Shown: piece after piece, positions 1 to 8,640 of the stretch
Layout: every line of letters starts with the position of its first letter
Position numbering within the stretch: the stretch's first letter is position 1
Made by a program: the position numbers and the translations under genes
The notes under the pieces: generated by a model
The model's input: the letters and a program-made list of their open reading frames with translations, nothing else
Told to the model about the DNA's origin: nothing
Database searches by the model: none
Origin: Geobacter sp.
GTDB lineage: Bacteria; Desulfobacterota; Desulfuromonadia; Geobacterales; Geobacteraceae
Direction: 5' to 3'
Length of the DNA: 47,497 bases
Assembly: GCA_003490025.1 (NCBI GenBank)
Contig: DNJC01000002.1
Location: 5,787 to 53,283, forward strand

Positions 1-903
1 CTGACCGTGGCGGGTATCGCCTCGCAGTTTCGTCCGGGCGACCTCCTGGTCCTGAACGACACCCGCGTCATCCCGGCGCGCCTGAACGGTCAGAAGGAGA
101 GCGGCGGTGCGGTCGAGGTCTTCCTGGTACGCAGGGCGCCCGGGGACGACGAGCGCTGGCGCTGCCTGGTCAAGGCCTCGAAGGCGAAGCCGGGCACCAC
201 GGTTCTCCTCCCCGAGGGGGTGGTCGCCACCCTGCTGGGGCGCGAAGAAGGCGAGTGGATGGTCTCTTTCGAGGGGAGCGACGATTTCATGGCATGGCTG
301 GAGCGGGCCGGGAGCATGCCGCTTCCCCCCTACATCAAGCGGCCCGCCGAAGGGGAGGACCAGGAGCGCTACCAGACCGTTTTCGCGCGCGAGAAGGGGG
401 CGGTCGCCGCACCCACCGCGGGGCTCCACTTCACCTCCGAGATCCTGGACGAGATCAGGGGGCGCGGCGTCGAGATCGCGCCGGTCACGCTGCACGTGGG
501 GCTCGGCACCTTCATGCCGGTCCGGGTCGAGGATCTTTCCGAGCACACCATGCACCGGGAGCTGTACCGGATCCCGGTGGCGACGGCGGAGGCGATCCGG
601 CGCACCAAGGCGAACGGGGGGAGGGTGATCGCCCTCGGCACCACCTCCATGCGGGCGCTGGAACACGCGGCTTCTACCGGGGAACTGGAGGCGGGGGAGC
701 GGGAGGCGGATATTTTTATCCTGCCCGGATACCGGTTTAAGGTGGTTGATGCGCTGATAACGAATTTTCATCTCCCCAAGTCCACCCTGTTTATGCTAGT
801 GTGCGCTTTTGCCGGCAAGGAAAAGATGCTGCACGCGTACGAGGAGGCGGTTCGGCGCCGCTTCAGGTTCTTCAGTTACGGCGACGCGATGTTCGTAAGC
901 TGA
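1..903 (+). CDS. queA: S-adenosylmethionine:tRNA ribosyltransferase-isomerase QueA (5' partial)
   Basis: QueA transfers and isomerises the ribosyl part of S-adenosylmethionine onto 7-aminomethyl-7-deazaguanine in tRNA, giving epoxyqueuosine. The frame is open from the first base of the window, so the true start lies upstream. About 300 residues are visible against a usual family length of about 340-350. Recognisable family blocks are LLVLNDTRVIPARL near the visible start, the AAPTAGLHFT block in the middle, LHVGLGTFMPVR, and a C-terminal ITNFHLPKSTL block. It ends in TGA at 901-903. The next gene is tgt, which acts earlier in the same queuosine pathway, so the pair is functionally coherent. 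The two are separated by a palindromic repeat rather than being tightly coupled. Confidence 0.95.
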   Translation: MTVAGIASQFRPGDLLVLNDTRVIPARLNGQKESGGAVEVFLVRRAPGDDERWRCLVKASKAKPGTTVLLPEGVVATLLGREEGEWMVSFEGSDDFMAWLERAGSMPLPPYIKRPAEGEDQERYQTVFAREKGAVAAPTAGLHFTSEILDEIRGRGVEIAPVTLHVGLGTFMPVRVEDLSEHTMHRELYRIPVATAEAIRRTKANGGRVIALGTTSMRALEHAASTGELEAGEREADIFILPGYRFKVVDALITNFHLPKSTLFMLVCAFAGKEKMLHAYEEAVRRRFRFFSYGDAMFVS

Positions 904-931
904 CGGGCGGACGTAGTCGGGACGACATCCT

Positions 932-993
932 GTAGGAGCGGCATTCCTGCCGCGATTACCGGCGGCTGATCGCGGCAGGAATGCCGCTCCTAC
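932..993. repeat. Perfect 25-bp inverted repeat (REP-like palindrome) between queA and tgt
   Basis: The left arm (932-956, starting GTAGGAGCGGCATTCC) is the exact reverse complement of the right arm (969-993), with a 12-base spacer. There is no T-run after it, so it is not a typical intrinsic terminator. The GTAGGAGCGGCATTCCTGCCGCG type of sequence resembles the REP/BIME palindromes dispersed between genes in many proteobacteria. Dispersal in this genome cannot be tested from one window. Confidence 0.85.
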
Positions 994-1045
994 GGTGAGC
1001 GCGCCACGCACCAATAGAAATAAGATTCATGGAAACGGGATATTT

Positions 1046-2170
1046 TTGTCTGCTATCAAGTTTGAACTCATAAAGAAGGACCCGGGCTCCGCTGCCCGCT
1101 TAGGCTCTCTGACAACCACGCACGGCAGGATCGAAACGCCGATTTTCATGCCGGTCGGCACGCAGGCGACGGTGAAGGCGATGACCCCCGAGGAACTGGT
1201 GGAGGTTGGCTCCCAGATCATCCTCGCCAACACCTACCATCTCTACCTGCGCCCCGGACATGAGCTGATCGCGCGCCTGGGTGGGCTGCACCGCTTCATG
1301 CACTGGGACCGCCCCATGCTGACGGACAGCGGCGGCTTCCAGGTCTTCTCCCTCGGAGAACTCAGGAAGATCTCCGAGGAAGGGGTCAACTTCCGCTCCC
1401 ACATCGACGGCTCCAGGCACTTCATCTCCCCGGAGGTCTCCATCGCGATCCAGGAGGCGCTCGGCGCCGACATCGCCATGTGCTTCGACGAATGCCCTCC
1501 CTACCCGGCAGAACAGTCCTACGTGAAAAAGTCGCTGGAGCTGACCACCCGCTGGGCCAGGCGCTGCAAGGAGGCGCACAGCCGCCCGGACCAGGCGCTC
1601 TTCGGCATCGTGCAGGGGGGGATGCACCCGGACCTGCGGCGCGAGAGCGCGAAGCAGATCATCGACATCGGCTTCGACGGCTACGCCCTGGGAGGCCTGT
1701 CGGTCGGCGAGGAGAAGGAGATCATGCACCAGATGATGCACGAGTGCACCGACATCCTCCCGGAGGATTCGCCCCGATACATCATGGGGATCGGGGCGCC
1801 GGAGGATCTCATCGAGGGGATCAACGCCGGTTTCGACATGTTCGACTGCGTCATGCCGACCAGGAACGCGAGAAACGGGGCGCTTTTCACCAGCTTCGGC
1901 AGGATCAACATCAAGGCCGCGATTTTCGAGGAGGACCAGTCCCCCGTCGATCCGGAGTGCGGCTGCTACGTCTGCAGGAACTACAGCCGGGCCTATCTCA
2001 GGCACCTGTACCGGAGCCAGGAGATACTCGCCTCCAGGCTGAACAGCTGGCACAACCTGCAGTACTACCTGGACCTGATGGGGAAGGCTAGAAGCGCCAT
2101 CGACAAGGGCGAGTTCGCCGGCTTCAGGCGGGAGTTCTACGCCAAAAGAAACCTCTCCCCCTCCCTTTAA
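1046..2170 (+). CDS. tgt: Queuine/preQ1 tRNA-guanine transglycosylase Tgt
   Basis: Tgt exchanges guanine-34 in GUN-anticodon tRNAs for preQ1, the first tRNA-level step of queuosine synthesis. QueA then modifies the inserted base. The sequence shows ETPIFMPVGTQATVK near the N-terminus, the DSGGFQVFSL substrate-binding block, GIVQGG, and FDCVMPTRNARNG with the catalytic aspartate. A C-terminal zinc site is formed by CGCYVC and a following histidine. I chose TTG at 1046 because it gives 374 residues, close to the family length, starting SAIKFELIKKD. An upstream GTG at 995 is in frame but would add 17 unconserved residues and abut the palindromic repeat. No strong ribosome binding site distinguishes the two. 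Confidence 0.95.
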   Translation: MSAIKFELIKKDPGSAARLGSLTTTHGRIETPIFMPVGTQATVKAMTPEELVEVGSQIILANTYHLYLRPGHELIARLGGLHRFMHWDRPMLTDSGGFQVFSLGELRKISEEGVNFRSHIDGSRHFISPEVSIAIQEALGADIAMCFDECPPYPAEQSYVKKSLELTTRWARRCKEAHSRPDQALFGIVQGGMHPDLRRESAKQIIDIGFDGYALGGLSVGEEKEIMHQMMHECTDILPEDSPRYIMGIGAPEDLIEGINAGFDMFDCVMPTRNARNGALFTSFGRINIKAAIFEEDQSPVDPECGCYVCRNYSRAYLRHLYRSQEILASRLNSWHNLQYYLDLMGKARSAIDKGEFAGFRREFYAKRNLSPSL

Positions 2171-2281
2171 CCGGGCTGCGCGCCGAAGCGCTGCGGCAGG
2201 CAAGCGGCAGGGGGCTGGGGGGGATTGATAGGACCGATCGGACATCGGACGAATCGCATTATAAATACTGGAGGTAACACA

Positions 2282-2593
2282 ATGGCAAGTTTGGCTTACG
2301 CCGCCGATGCAGCCGGATCCGCTGGAGGGATGATGACGCAGTTTCAGGGTCTGATACCGCTCGTTTTCATGTTCGCCATTTTCTACTTCCTGCTGATCAG
2401 GCCGCAGCAGAAGAAGGCGAAAGAGCACAAGGCGCTTTTGGAGGCGCTCAAGAAAGGGGACCAGGTAGTGACCGCCGGCGGCATGCACGGCAAGGTGACC
2501 GCCCTCGACGACCAGGTAGTCACCCTGGAGATCGCCCCCGGAGTAAATGTAAAGATCAACAAGGGGTATATCGCCACTATCAAGCAGGACTAA
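2282..2593 (+). CDS. yajC: Preprotein translocase subunit YajC
   Basis: YajC is a small single-span inner-membrane protein that associates with SecDF and the SecYEG translocon. The 103-residue product has a short N-terminal tail, one membrane segment (about residues 26-42, LIPLVFMFAIFYFLLI), then RPQQKKAKEH, the hallmark positive patch after the helix. A small cytosolic beta domain follows (GDQVVTAGGMHGKV). The ATG at 2282 has a good GGAGG at 2270-2274. The longer in-frame opening at 2225 has no such support. It directly precedes secD and secF, the standard order. Confidence 0.96.
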   Translation: MASLAYAADAAGSAGGMMTQFQGLIPLVFMFAIFYFLLIRPQQKKAKEHKALLEALKKGDQVVTAGGMHGKVTALDDQVVTLEIAPGVNVKINKGYIATIKQD

Positions 2594-2630
2594 TGCATTG
2601 ATTTGAATTTTTCCGAAAGGAGCTTTTCCC

Positions 2631-4232
2631 ATGAACAAGGGTTATACCTGGCGCATCTCCCTGATTCTCGTTTTCATCATCGGCTCGTTCGTCTACCTGA
2701 CGCCGACGCTGGTGGACACGCTCCCCTCCTGGTGGAGCGGTCTGCTCCCCAAGGACAAGATCCACCTGGGTCTCGACCTGCAGGGGGGAACCCATCTCGT
2801 TATGGAGGTGGAGACCCAGAAGGCGGTAGAGGGGTCCCTCGACCTGATCGCCACCGACCTTGAGGATTCCCTCACCTCCCAGAACCTCCGCTTCAAGAGG
2901 ATCGGCAAGGTCGGCTCGGACAAGGTGCAGCTCACCCTGTACGACCGCGGCTCCGCAGACACGGCGCAGAAGCTGGTGAAGAAGAAGTACCCGGACCTCG
3001 AGATCCTTCCGGTCTTCGACGAGGGCGGCTTCGTCAACATGCAGCTCCGCATCAACGAGAAAGAGGCCCAGGTGAGGAAGGACCGCGCCGTGGCCCAGGC
3101 CCTGGAGACCATCAGGAACAGGATCGACCAGTTCGGCGTCTCCGAGCCGGTGATCCAGCGCGAGGGGATCAACAACATCGTGGTGCAGCTCCCCGGCATC
3201 AAGGACCCCAAGCGCGCCATCGACCTGATCGGGAAGACGGCGAGGCTCGAGTTCAAGCTGGTGGACGAGAACGTGAACGCCGCCACGGCGACCGCCTCCT
3301 CGCTCCCCGAGGATGACGAGCTCCTCTTCGAGAAGAAGACCGATCCCGCCACCGGCGCCGTCTCCGAGATCCCGCTCGTGGTGAAGAAGAAGGCGATGAT
3401 CACCGGCGACCTCCTGACCGACGCCCAGATCAGGATCGACTCCCAGTACAACCAGCCGTACGTCGCCATCGAGTTCAACTCGACCGGCGCGCGCCTCTTC
3501 GACCAGGTGACCGCCGCCAACGTCGGCAAGCGCTTCGCCATCGTCCTGGACAGCAACATCTACTCCGCACCGGTCATCCGTGAGAGGATCTCCGGCGGCA
3601 GCGCCCAGATCTCCGGCTCCTTCACCGAGAAGGACGCCGCCGACCTCGCCATCGTCCTGCGCGCCGGTTCGCTTCCCGCGCCGGTCAAGATCCTGCAGAA
3701 CGTCACCGTCGGCCCGTCCCTCGGCAAGGATTCCATCCAGAAGGGGCTCACCGCCGGTCTGATCGGCGTCGCCCTGGTCGTCATCTTCATGGGGATCTAC
3801 TACAAGCTCTCCGGGATGGTCGCCAACCTCGGCATGGTGCTGAACATCCTCTACCTGATGGGCGCGCTCTCCGCCCTGGGCGCCACGCTGACGCTCCCCG
3901 GCATCGCCGCCATCGTGCTCCTGGTCGGTATGTCCGTCGACTCCAACGTCCTCATCTTCGAGAGGATCCGGGAGGAGCTCAAGCTGGGCAAGACGCCGCA
4001 CGCGGCGCTCGACGCCGGCTACGACAAGGCGTTTCTCACCATCATGGACTCGCACGTGACCGCCCTGATCACCGCGGCAGTGCTGTTCCAGTTCGGCACC
4101 GGCCCGGTCAAGGGATTCGCCGTCTCCCTGAGCCTCGGTATCATCATCAACCTTTTCACGTCGCTTCTGGCCACGAAGGTGCTCTTTGACGCCTTCCTTG
4201 ACCGCGTCCACGTGAAGAGACTCAGCATATAA
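2631..4232 (+). CDS. secD: Protein translocase subunit SecD
   Basis: SecD works with SecF to drive late stages of Sec-dependent export using the proton-motive force. The 533-residue protein has a first membrane helix at about residues 8-26. A large periplasmic domain follows (DLQGGTHLVMEV, then NRIDQFGVSEPVIQ and the TGDLLTDAQI / YNQPYVAIEF region). Five C-terminal helices form the RND-like core, including VGMSVDSNVLIFERIREEL, which carries the conserved charged residues. AAAGGA at 2616-2621 precedes the ATG. It lies 37 bases after yajC and 12 bases before secF, consistent with one operon. Confidence 0.97.
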   Translation: MNKGYTWRISLILVFIIGSFVYLTPTLVDTLPSWWSGLLPKDKIHLGLDLQGGTHLVMEVETQKAVEGSLDLIATDLEDSLTSQNLRFKRIGKVGSDKVQLTLYDRGSADTAQKLVKKKYPDLEILPVFDEGGFVNMQLRINEKEAQVRKDRAVAQALETIRNRIDQFGVSEPVIQREGINNIVVQLPGIKDPKRAIDLIGKTARLEFKLVDENVNAATATASSLPEDDELLFEKKTDPATGAVSEIPLVVKKKAMITGDLLTDAQIRIDSQYNQPYVAIEFNSTGARLFDQVTAANVGKRFAIVLDSNIYSAPVIRERISGGSAQISGSFTEKDAADLAIVLRAGSLPAPVKILQNVTVGPSLGKDSIQKGLTAGLIGVALVVIFMGIYYKLSGMVANLGMVLNILYLMGALSALGATLTLPGIAAIVLLVGMSVDSNVLIFERIREELKLGKTPHAALDAGYDKAFLTIMDSHVTALITAAVLFQFGTGPVKGFAVSLSLGIIINLFTSLLATKVLFDAFLDRVHVKRLSI

Positions 4233-4244
4233 GGGGGGGGACCA

Positions 4245-5150
4245 ATGGAACTGTTAGGCAAAACCAACATAGATTTCATAGGGATGAGGAAAATCTCCTT
4301 CATCATCTCGGGCATTCTCAGCATCATCGGCATCCTGGGCATCATCGCCATCGGGCGCGGCACCGCCAACATGGGTATCGACTTCTCCGGCGGCACCGCG
4401 ATGCAGATCAGGTTCGCCCAGCCGATAACCACCCAGGTCGTGCGCGACGCCCTCTCCAAAGGGGGGGTGAAGGAGGTCGAACTCCAGGAGATCACCGGCG
4501 GCAAGCAGATCCTGCTGAAGATGCACAAGGCCTCCGGCAAGACCGCCGACAACGTGCAGGAGATCCTGAAGCAGGGGGTCGCGGGTAATCCCTTCACCGT
4601 GGAGAGTTCCACCGAGATCGGCCCCTCCATCGGCGAGAAGCTGAAGAAGGACACCCTGATAGCCGTCGCCCTCTCCCTTCTGGGGATCATCATCTACATC
4701 GCCTGGCGCTTCGACTTCAAGTTCGGCGTCGGCGCGGTCGTGGCCACCATGCACGACGTCCTGGCCATCATCGCCGTCTTCTACGTGATGCACAAGGAGG
4801 TGAACATCCTCCTGATCACCGCCGTGCTCACCATCGCCGGCTACTCGCTGACCGATACCGTCGTCGTCTTCGACCGTATCCGCGAGAACATGCACAAGAG
4901 CCTCAAGGACCCGATGATCACCATCTTCAACAGGAGCATCAACGAGGTTCTTTCCCGTACCATCATCACCTCCGTCACTACCTTCCTGGCCGCCAGCTCG
5001 CTTCTCTTCTTCGGCGGCGAGGTGATCCACGACTTCGCGTTCGCGCTGGTGGTGGGGGTCGTGGTGGCAACCTATTCATCCGTATTCGTAGCGAGCCCGA
5101 TCGTGGCGATCTGGGAAAAGTCCCCGGTCGAAGCTCCGAAGGCCGCTTAA
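4245..5150 (+). CDS. secF: Protein translocase subunit SecF
   Basis: This is the SecF partner of SecD in the inner membrane. The 301-residue product contains an N-terminal helix (SFIISGILSIIGILGIIAI) and GIDFSGGTAMQIRF, the periplasmic signature. The STEIGPSIGEKL motif precedes helix 2, and the TDTVVVFDRIRENM motif sits in the C-terminal helical bundle. A purine-rich run (G8 at 4233-4240) serves as ribosome binding site just before ATG 4245. The 12-base gap after secD indicates coupled translation. Confidence 0.97.
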   Translation: MELLGKTNIDFIGMRKISFIISGILSIIGILGIIAIGRGTANMGIDFSGGTAMQIRFAQPITTQVVRDALSKGGVKEVELQEITGGKQILLKMHKASGKTADNVQEILKQGVAGNPFTVESSTEIGPSIGEKLKKDTLIAVALSLLGIIIYIAWRFDFKFGVGAVVATMHDVLAIIAVFYVMHKEVNILLITAVLTIAGYSLTDTVVVFDRIRENMHKSLKDPMITIFNRSINEVLSRTIITSVTTFLAASSLLFFGGEVIHDFAFALVVGVVVATYSSVFVASPIVAIWEKSPVEAPKAA

Positions 5151-5159
5151 GGAGGATCT

Positions 5160-5726
5160 GTGAGCAAGGAGAACGTACTTACCCTGGTGGTGGCAGCACT
5201 CGTTGGGCTTCTGGGGGGATACCTGATCTTCAGCATCGCCAACAAGGACAAGCAGGTGCCTGTGGCCGTCTCCGTGCCCCAGGGCGCCGGTTCGCCCACC
5301 GACTACCAGCGGCGCATCGTCGAGGCGGAGAAAATCGTCGTTCAGGATCCGAATAACCTCCAGGCGTGGATTCAGCTTGCCAACGACTACTTCGACACCG
5401 ACCAGCCGCAGAAGGCTGTCAACGCATACTCCAAGGTGCTCGAGCTTGACCCGAAGAACGTCAACGCCATGACCGACCAGGGGATCATGTACCGCAGGAT
5501 CGGTTGGTACGACAAGGCGATCGCCAACTTCGAGAAGGCGCAGACCATCGACCCCAAGCACCTGCAGAGCCTCTACAACCTGGGGGTGGTGTACATGGTG
5601 GACCTGAAGCAGCCCGCCAAGGCGCGCGAGATCTGGACCAAGTACCTGCAGTTCGACTCCACCAGCCCGACGGCCCAGCAGATCAAGAACGACATGGCGG
5701 CCATGCCGGCCAACATGGGGAAATAG
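5160..5726 (+). CDS. Membrane-anchored TPR-repeat protein
   Basis: The 188-residue protein has an N-terminal membrane anchor (about residues 6-24, LTLVVAALVGLLGGYLIFSI) followed by at least three tetratricopeptide repeats, recognisable from WIQLANDYFDTDQPQKAV, AMTDQGIMYRRIGWYDKAI and SLYNLGVVYMVDLKQPAKA. Such repeats mediate protein-protein contacts. The arrangement places them in the periplasm if the anchor is N-in. GTG at 5160 is used, with GGAGG at 5151-5155. It begins 9 bases after secF and ends before a strong terminator, so it is the last gene of the yajC-secDF unit. A role in export or envelope assembly is inferred only from position. Confidence 0.9.
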   Translation: MSKENVLTLVVAALVGLLGGYLIFSIANKDKQVPVAVSVPQGAGSPTDYQRRIVEAEKIVVQDPNNLQAWIQLANDYFDTDQPQKAVNAYSKVLELDPKNVNAMTDQGIMYRRIGWYDKAIANFEKAQTIDPKHLQSLYNLGVVYMVDLKQPAKAREIWTKYLQFDSTSPTAQQIKNDMAAMPANMGK

Positions 5727-5750
5727 GGCAGTAACCCGTTCCACAAGAAG

Positions 5751-5782
5751 AAAAGAAAACCCGCTCCGGCGGGTTTTCTTTT
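5751..5782 (+). terminator. Intrinsic terminator closing the yajC-secDF-TPR unit
   Basis: A perfect 14-bp stem (AAAAGAAAACCCGC with its reverse complement at 5769-5782) encloses a TCCG tetraloop. The 3' arm itself ends in a T-rich stretch. It lies 24 bases after the TPR gene. Confidence 0.9.
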
Positions 5783-5835
5783 GGGGCGAATAATCATTCG
5801 CCCCTACGCGGCGCATCGAATAATCATTCGCCCCT
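5783..5835. repeat. Tandem 19-bp direct repeat containing a small palindrome
   Basis: CGAATAATCATTCGCCCCT occurs at 5787-5805 and exactly again at 5817-5835, 30 bases apart. The first copy extends to an inverted repeat, GGGGCGAA at 5783-5790 pairing with TTCGCCCC at 5797-5804. It sits directly behind the terminator and before recJ. It resembles short interspersed palindromic units; no gene overlaps it. Confidence 0.75.
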
Positions 5836-5934
5836 GCCGGCACATTAAATTCGCCGCCCCTGGGCGCTTATGCTATCATTTACCACTTTGAGGCCGGCTT
5901 GCCGCGCCTTCCCACTTCACCGACCGGAGCAGGG

Positions 5935-7650
5935 ATGCAACCTATCACACACAGAAGCTGGCGCGTCCGGGAAGGGGACGCGGACGCGGTCGAGAGCCTG
6001 GCCTCATCCGGCGTACCTCAGCTCCTGGCGCGGCTTCTTGCCAACCGCGGCGTCACCGCGGCAGATGACGCCCGCTCGTACCTCACCCCGGTCCTCGCAG
6101 GTCTGCACGACCCCATGCTCATGAAGGGGATGGCCCAGGCGGTGGAGAGGCTCTCCCTGGCGCTCTCCCGCGGCGAGCGGGTCTGCGTCCACGGCGACTA
6201 CGACGTCGACGGCGTCACCTCGTCGGCGCTTCTCGTCGGCTTCTTCCGTGCCGTCGGCATCGACTGCTGCCACTACATCCCCAAGCGTCTCACCGAGGGT
6301 TACGGGCTCTCAGCGCAGGGTGTCGCCGCCGCCGCCCTGGCCGGGGCCCGCGTCCTCGTCACCGTCGACTGCGGCATCACCGCCGTTGCCGAGGCCCTTC
6401 TCTGCCGCGAGGCGGGCATAGACCTCATCGTCACCGATCACCATTCCCCGGCGGATGAACTCCCCGACGCCTGCGCCGTCATCGACCCGCTGCAGCCCGG
6501 CTGCGAGTTTCCCTTCAAGTCGCTGGCCGGCGTCGGCGTCGCCTTCCACCTGGTTATCGCCCTGCGGGCGCGGCTGCGCTCCGAGGGGCGCTTCAGCGGC
6601 GGCGAGCCCGACATCAGGGATTACCTCGACCTGGTCGCGCTGGGGACCATCGCCGACGTGGTGCCGCTTCTCGGCGCGAACCGCGTCCTGGTGAGCTACG
6701 GCCTGAAGCAGATCACGGCCGGCGCGAGGGTAGGGGTGCAGGCCCTGAAAACGGTCGCGGGGGTCTCCGGCGAGGTCAGCTGCGGCGCGGTCGGTTTCCG
6801 GCTGGCCCCCCGCATCAACGCGGCAGGACGCCTCGAGGACGCGGCGCTCGGACTCGAACTCCTGCTGACCTGCGACCCGGAGAGGGCCAGGTGCATAGCG
6901 GCCGAGCTGGACGCGAGCAACCAGGAGCGCCAGTCGCTCGAGCGCGCGACGCTCGAGGAGGCCCGCGTCATGCTGGAGCAGGGGGCCTGCAGGGGGCGAA
7001 AGAGCATCGTGCTCGGTTCCCCCGAGTGGCACCCCGGCGTGATCGGCATCGTCGCCTCCCGCATCGCGGAGCTGTTTCACCGCCCGGTGATCCTGTTCGC
7101 CATCGAGGGGGGGACCGGCAGGGGGTCGGGGCGGAGCATCTCGCGCTTCCACCTTTTGGACGCCATCCGCGGCTGCGCCGACCATCTGCTTCGCTTCGGC
7201 GGCCACAGCCACGCGGCCGGGCTCTCCATAGCCGAGGAGGAACTCGAGTCCTTCGCGCTCCGTTTCGACGAGGAGGCGGCGTCCTCCCTTGACGCCGACG
7301 CCCTGATCCCCACGCTTCCCTACGATCTGGATCTTTCCCCCCGGGAGATCGACCTCCCCCTGGTCGAGCAACTGGAACGGATGAAGCCGTTCGGCATGGG
7401 GAACCCGGAGCCTGTCTTTCTTCTGAGCGGCGCGAAGGTCGATGACTGCCGCGTCCTGAAGGGGGGGCATCTGAAGCTGAAGCTCTCCTGCGGCGGGAGG
7501 AGCTTCGACGCCATCGGTTTCGGCCTGGCGGAAAAGGGGGTGCCGGCAGGAGGCGTCGATGTGCTCTTTTCGCCCTCGGTGAATACCTGGAACGGCAGGA
7601 GTTCGCTGCAGCTCACCGTCAAGGACCTGCGCGGGGAGGGGACGTGCTGA
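5935..7650 (+). CDS. recJ: Single-stranded-DNA-specific exonuclease RecJ
   Basis: RecJ degrades single-stranded DNA 5' to 3' during recombinational, mismatch and base-excision repair. The 571-residue product shows the DHH-family catalytic motifs in order: HGDYDVDGVTSSALL (about residues 86-100), VTVDCGIT, VTDHHSP (the DHH motif), APRINAAGR, and GGHSHAAGL of the DHHA1 domain. A C-terminal OB-like part follows. I chose ATG 5935 (MQPITHRSW), preceded by a GAGCAGGG purine stretch. The TTG at 5899 would add 12 unconserved residues. The 3' end overlaps the next gene by 7 bases. Confidence 0.96.
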   Translation: MQPITHRSWRVREGDADAVESLASSGVPQLLARLLANRGVTAADDARSYLTPVLAGLHDPMLMKGMAQAVERLSLALSRGERVCVHGDYDVDGVTSSALLVGFFRAVGIDCCHYIPKRLTEGYGLSAQGVAAAALAGARVLVTVDCGITAVAEALLCREAGIDLIVTDHHSPADELPDACAVIDPLQPGCEFPFKSLAGVGVAFHLVIALRARLRSEGRFSGGEPDIRDYLDLVALGTIADVVPLLGANRVLVSYGLKQITAGARVGVQALKTVAGVSGEVSCGAVGFRLAPRINAAGRLEDAALGLELLLTCDPERARCIAAELDASNQERQSLERATLEEARVMLEQGACRGRKSIVLGSPEWHPGVIGIVASRIAELFHRPVILFAIEGGTGRGSGRSISRFHLLDAIRGCADHLLRFGGHSHAAGLSIAEEELESFALRFDEEAASSLDADALIPTLPYDLDLSPREIDLPLVEQLERMKPFGMGNPEPVFLLSGAKVDDCRVLKGGHLKLKLSCGGRSFDAIGFGLAEKGVPAGGVDVLFSPSVNTWNGRSSLQLTVKDLRGEGTC

Positions 7651-8543
7651 GGACGGAGCGCTTCAAGAAGGCGGACCGCGTCATCACCATCGGATTCTGG
7701 GCCAACGCCCTGCTCATGACCATGAAGCTTGCCGCCGGGCATTTCGGCCGGTCCGGGGCCGTCTTCGCGGACGGGATGGAGAGCGCCTGCGATTTCGTCG
7801 CCATCGGGCTTACCATCGTGGCCCTCAAGGTCGGCCGCAAGCCGTTCGACGAGGACCACCCCTACGGCCACGGCAAGGTGGAGAGCCTCTCCGCCATCCT
7901 GGTCTCCCTCGTCATCGGCGCCACCGGGGCCTGGGTCCTCTACGGGGCGGTCACCACCGTGGCCCGGGAGAATTACCAGACCCCCGCGCTGGTCGCCGTT
8001 TTGGCCGCCGCGACCACCATAGTCGTCAAGGAATGGCTCTACCGCTATTCCATCGGGGTCGGCGGCGTCCTCGGCAGCCCGGCTCTGCTTGCCATCGCCA
8101 AGGACCACCGAAAGGACGCGGTCACCTCCATCGCCACCCTGGTCGGCGTCGCCGGGGCCTATTTCGGTTTCGGGATCATGGACCCGATCGCCGCCGGGCT
8201 CACCTCCTTTTTCATCTTCCACATCGGCTACCAGACCTTCCGCTCCTCCGCCCACGAGTTGATGGACGGACAGCCCGAGCAGGAACTCCTGGACGCGATC
8301 TCCAGACTGGCTGAAACGGTCGAGGGGGTGGACGCCGTCCACGAGATACGCGCGCGGCACTCCGGGCAGTACCTCATCGTCGACCTGAAACTGGACATGC
8401 ATCCCGAAATGACGGTGAAGCGCTCGCACGACATCGCCACGGAGGTGAAGAAAAGGATCTTCGAACATTTCAACAACGTGGGCGACGTCATGATCCACAT
8501 AAACCCCTCCCACGAAGAACATGAGGATCTGAACCGGCTTTGA
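7644..8543 (+). CDS. Cation diffusion facilitator (CDF) family metal transporter
   Basis: CDF proteins export divalent metals such as Zn, Fe, Co or Mn from the cytoplasm by proton antiport. The 299-residue protein has four to six predicted helices, the helix-2 metal motif region (DGMESACDFVA), HPYGHGKVE, and the helix-5 site HRKDA. A C-terminal cytosolic metal-sensing ferredoxin-like domain follows (about residues 210-290, containing VEGVDAVHEIRARHSG). The GTG start overlaps the end of recJ, indicating translational coupling. The metal cannot be assigned from the sequence. Confidence 0.93.
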   Translation: MLRTERFKKADRVITIGFWANALLMTMKLAAGHFGRSGAVFADGMESACDFVAIGLTIVALKVGRKPFDEDHPYGHGKVESLSAILVSLVIGATGAWVLYGAVTTVARENYQTPALVAVLAAATTIVVKEWLYRYSIGVGGVLGSPALLAIAKDHRKDAVTSIATLVGVAGAYFGFGIMDPIAAGLTSFFIFHIGYQTFRSSAHELMDGQPEQELLDAISRLAETVEGVDAVHEIRARHSGQYLIVDLKLDMHPEMTVKRSHDIATEVKKRIFEHFNNVGDVMIHINPSHEEHEDLNRL

Positions 8544-8567
8544 GTCACGTCAATCCGCACATCTCTC

Positions 8568-8597
8568 TTGACACGGAGTCGGCTTAGGTAGTATTAG
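8568..8597 (+). promoter_or_regulatory. Putative sigma-70 promoter of the 12-heme cytochrome gene
   Basis: A perfect TTGACA box lies at 8568-8573, with a TATTAG -10 candidate at 8592-8597 and an 18-base spacer. It is followed by a strong GGGAGGAGAG ribosome binding site before ATG 8641. The -10 is imperfect, so the call is moderate. Confidence 0.5.
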
Positions 8598-8640
8598 GAT
8601 CAGTCGACTGTAGTGAATACATGATATTTCGGGAGGAGAG

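Noticed and set aside
995..1045. Upstream GTG start for tgt
   Set aside because: It adds residues outside the family alignment and begins immediately after the palindromic repeat.
1100..2638. Very long open frame antisense to tgt and yajC
   Set aside because: High GC makes long antisense frames common; the sense genes have clear family motifs, and the antisense product shows low-complexity composition.
2580..4211. Long frame antisense to secD
   Set aside because: A shadow of secD; composition rich in E, D, G, V and H, with no start signal.
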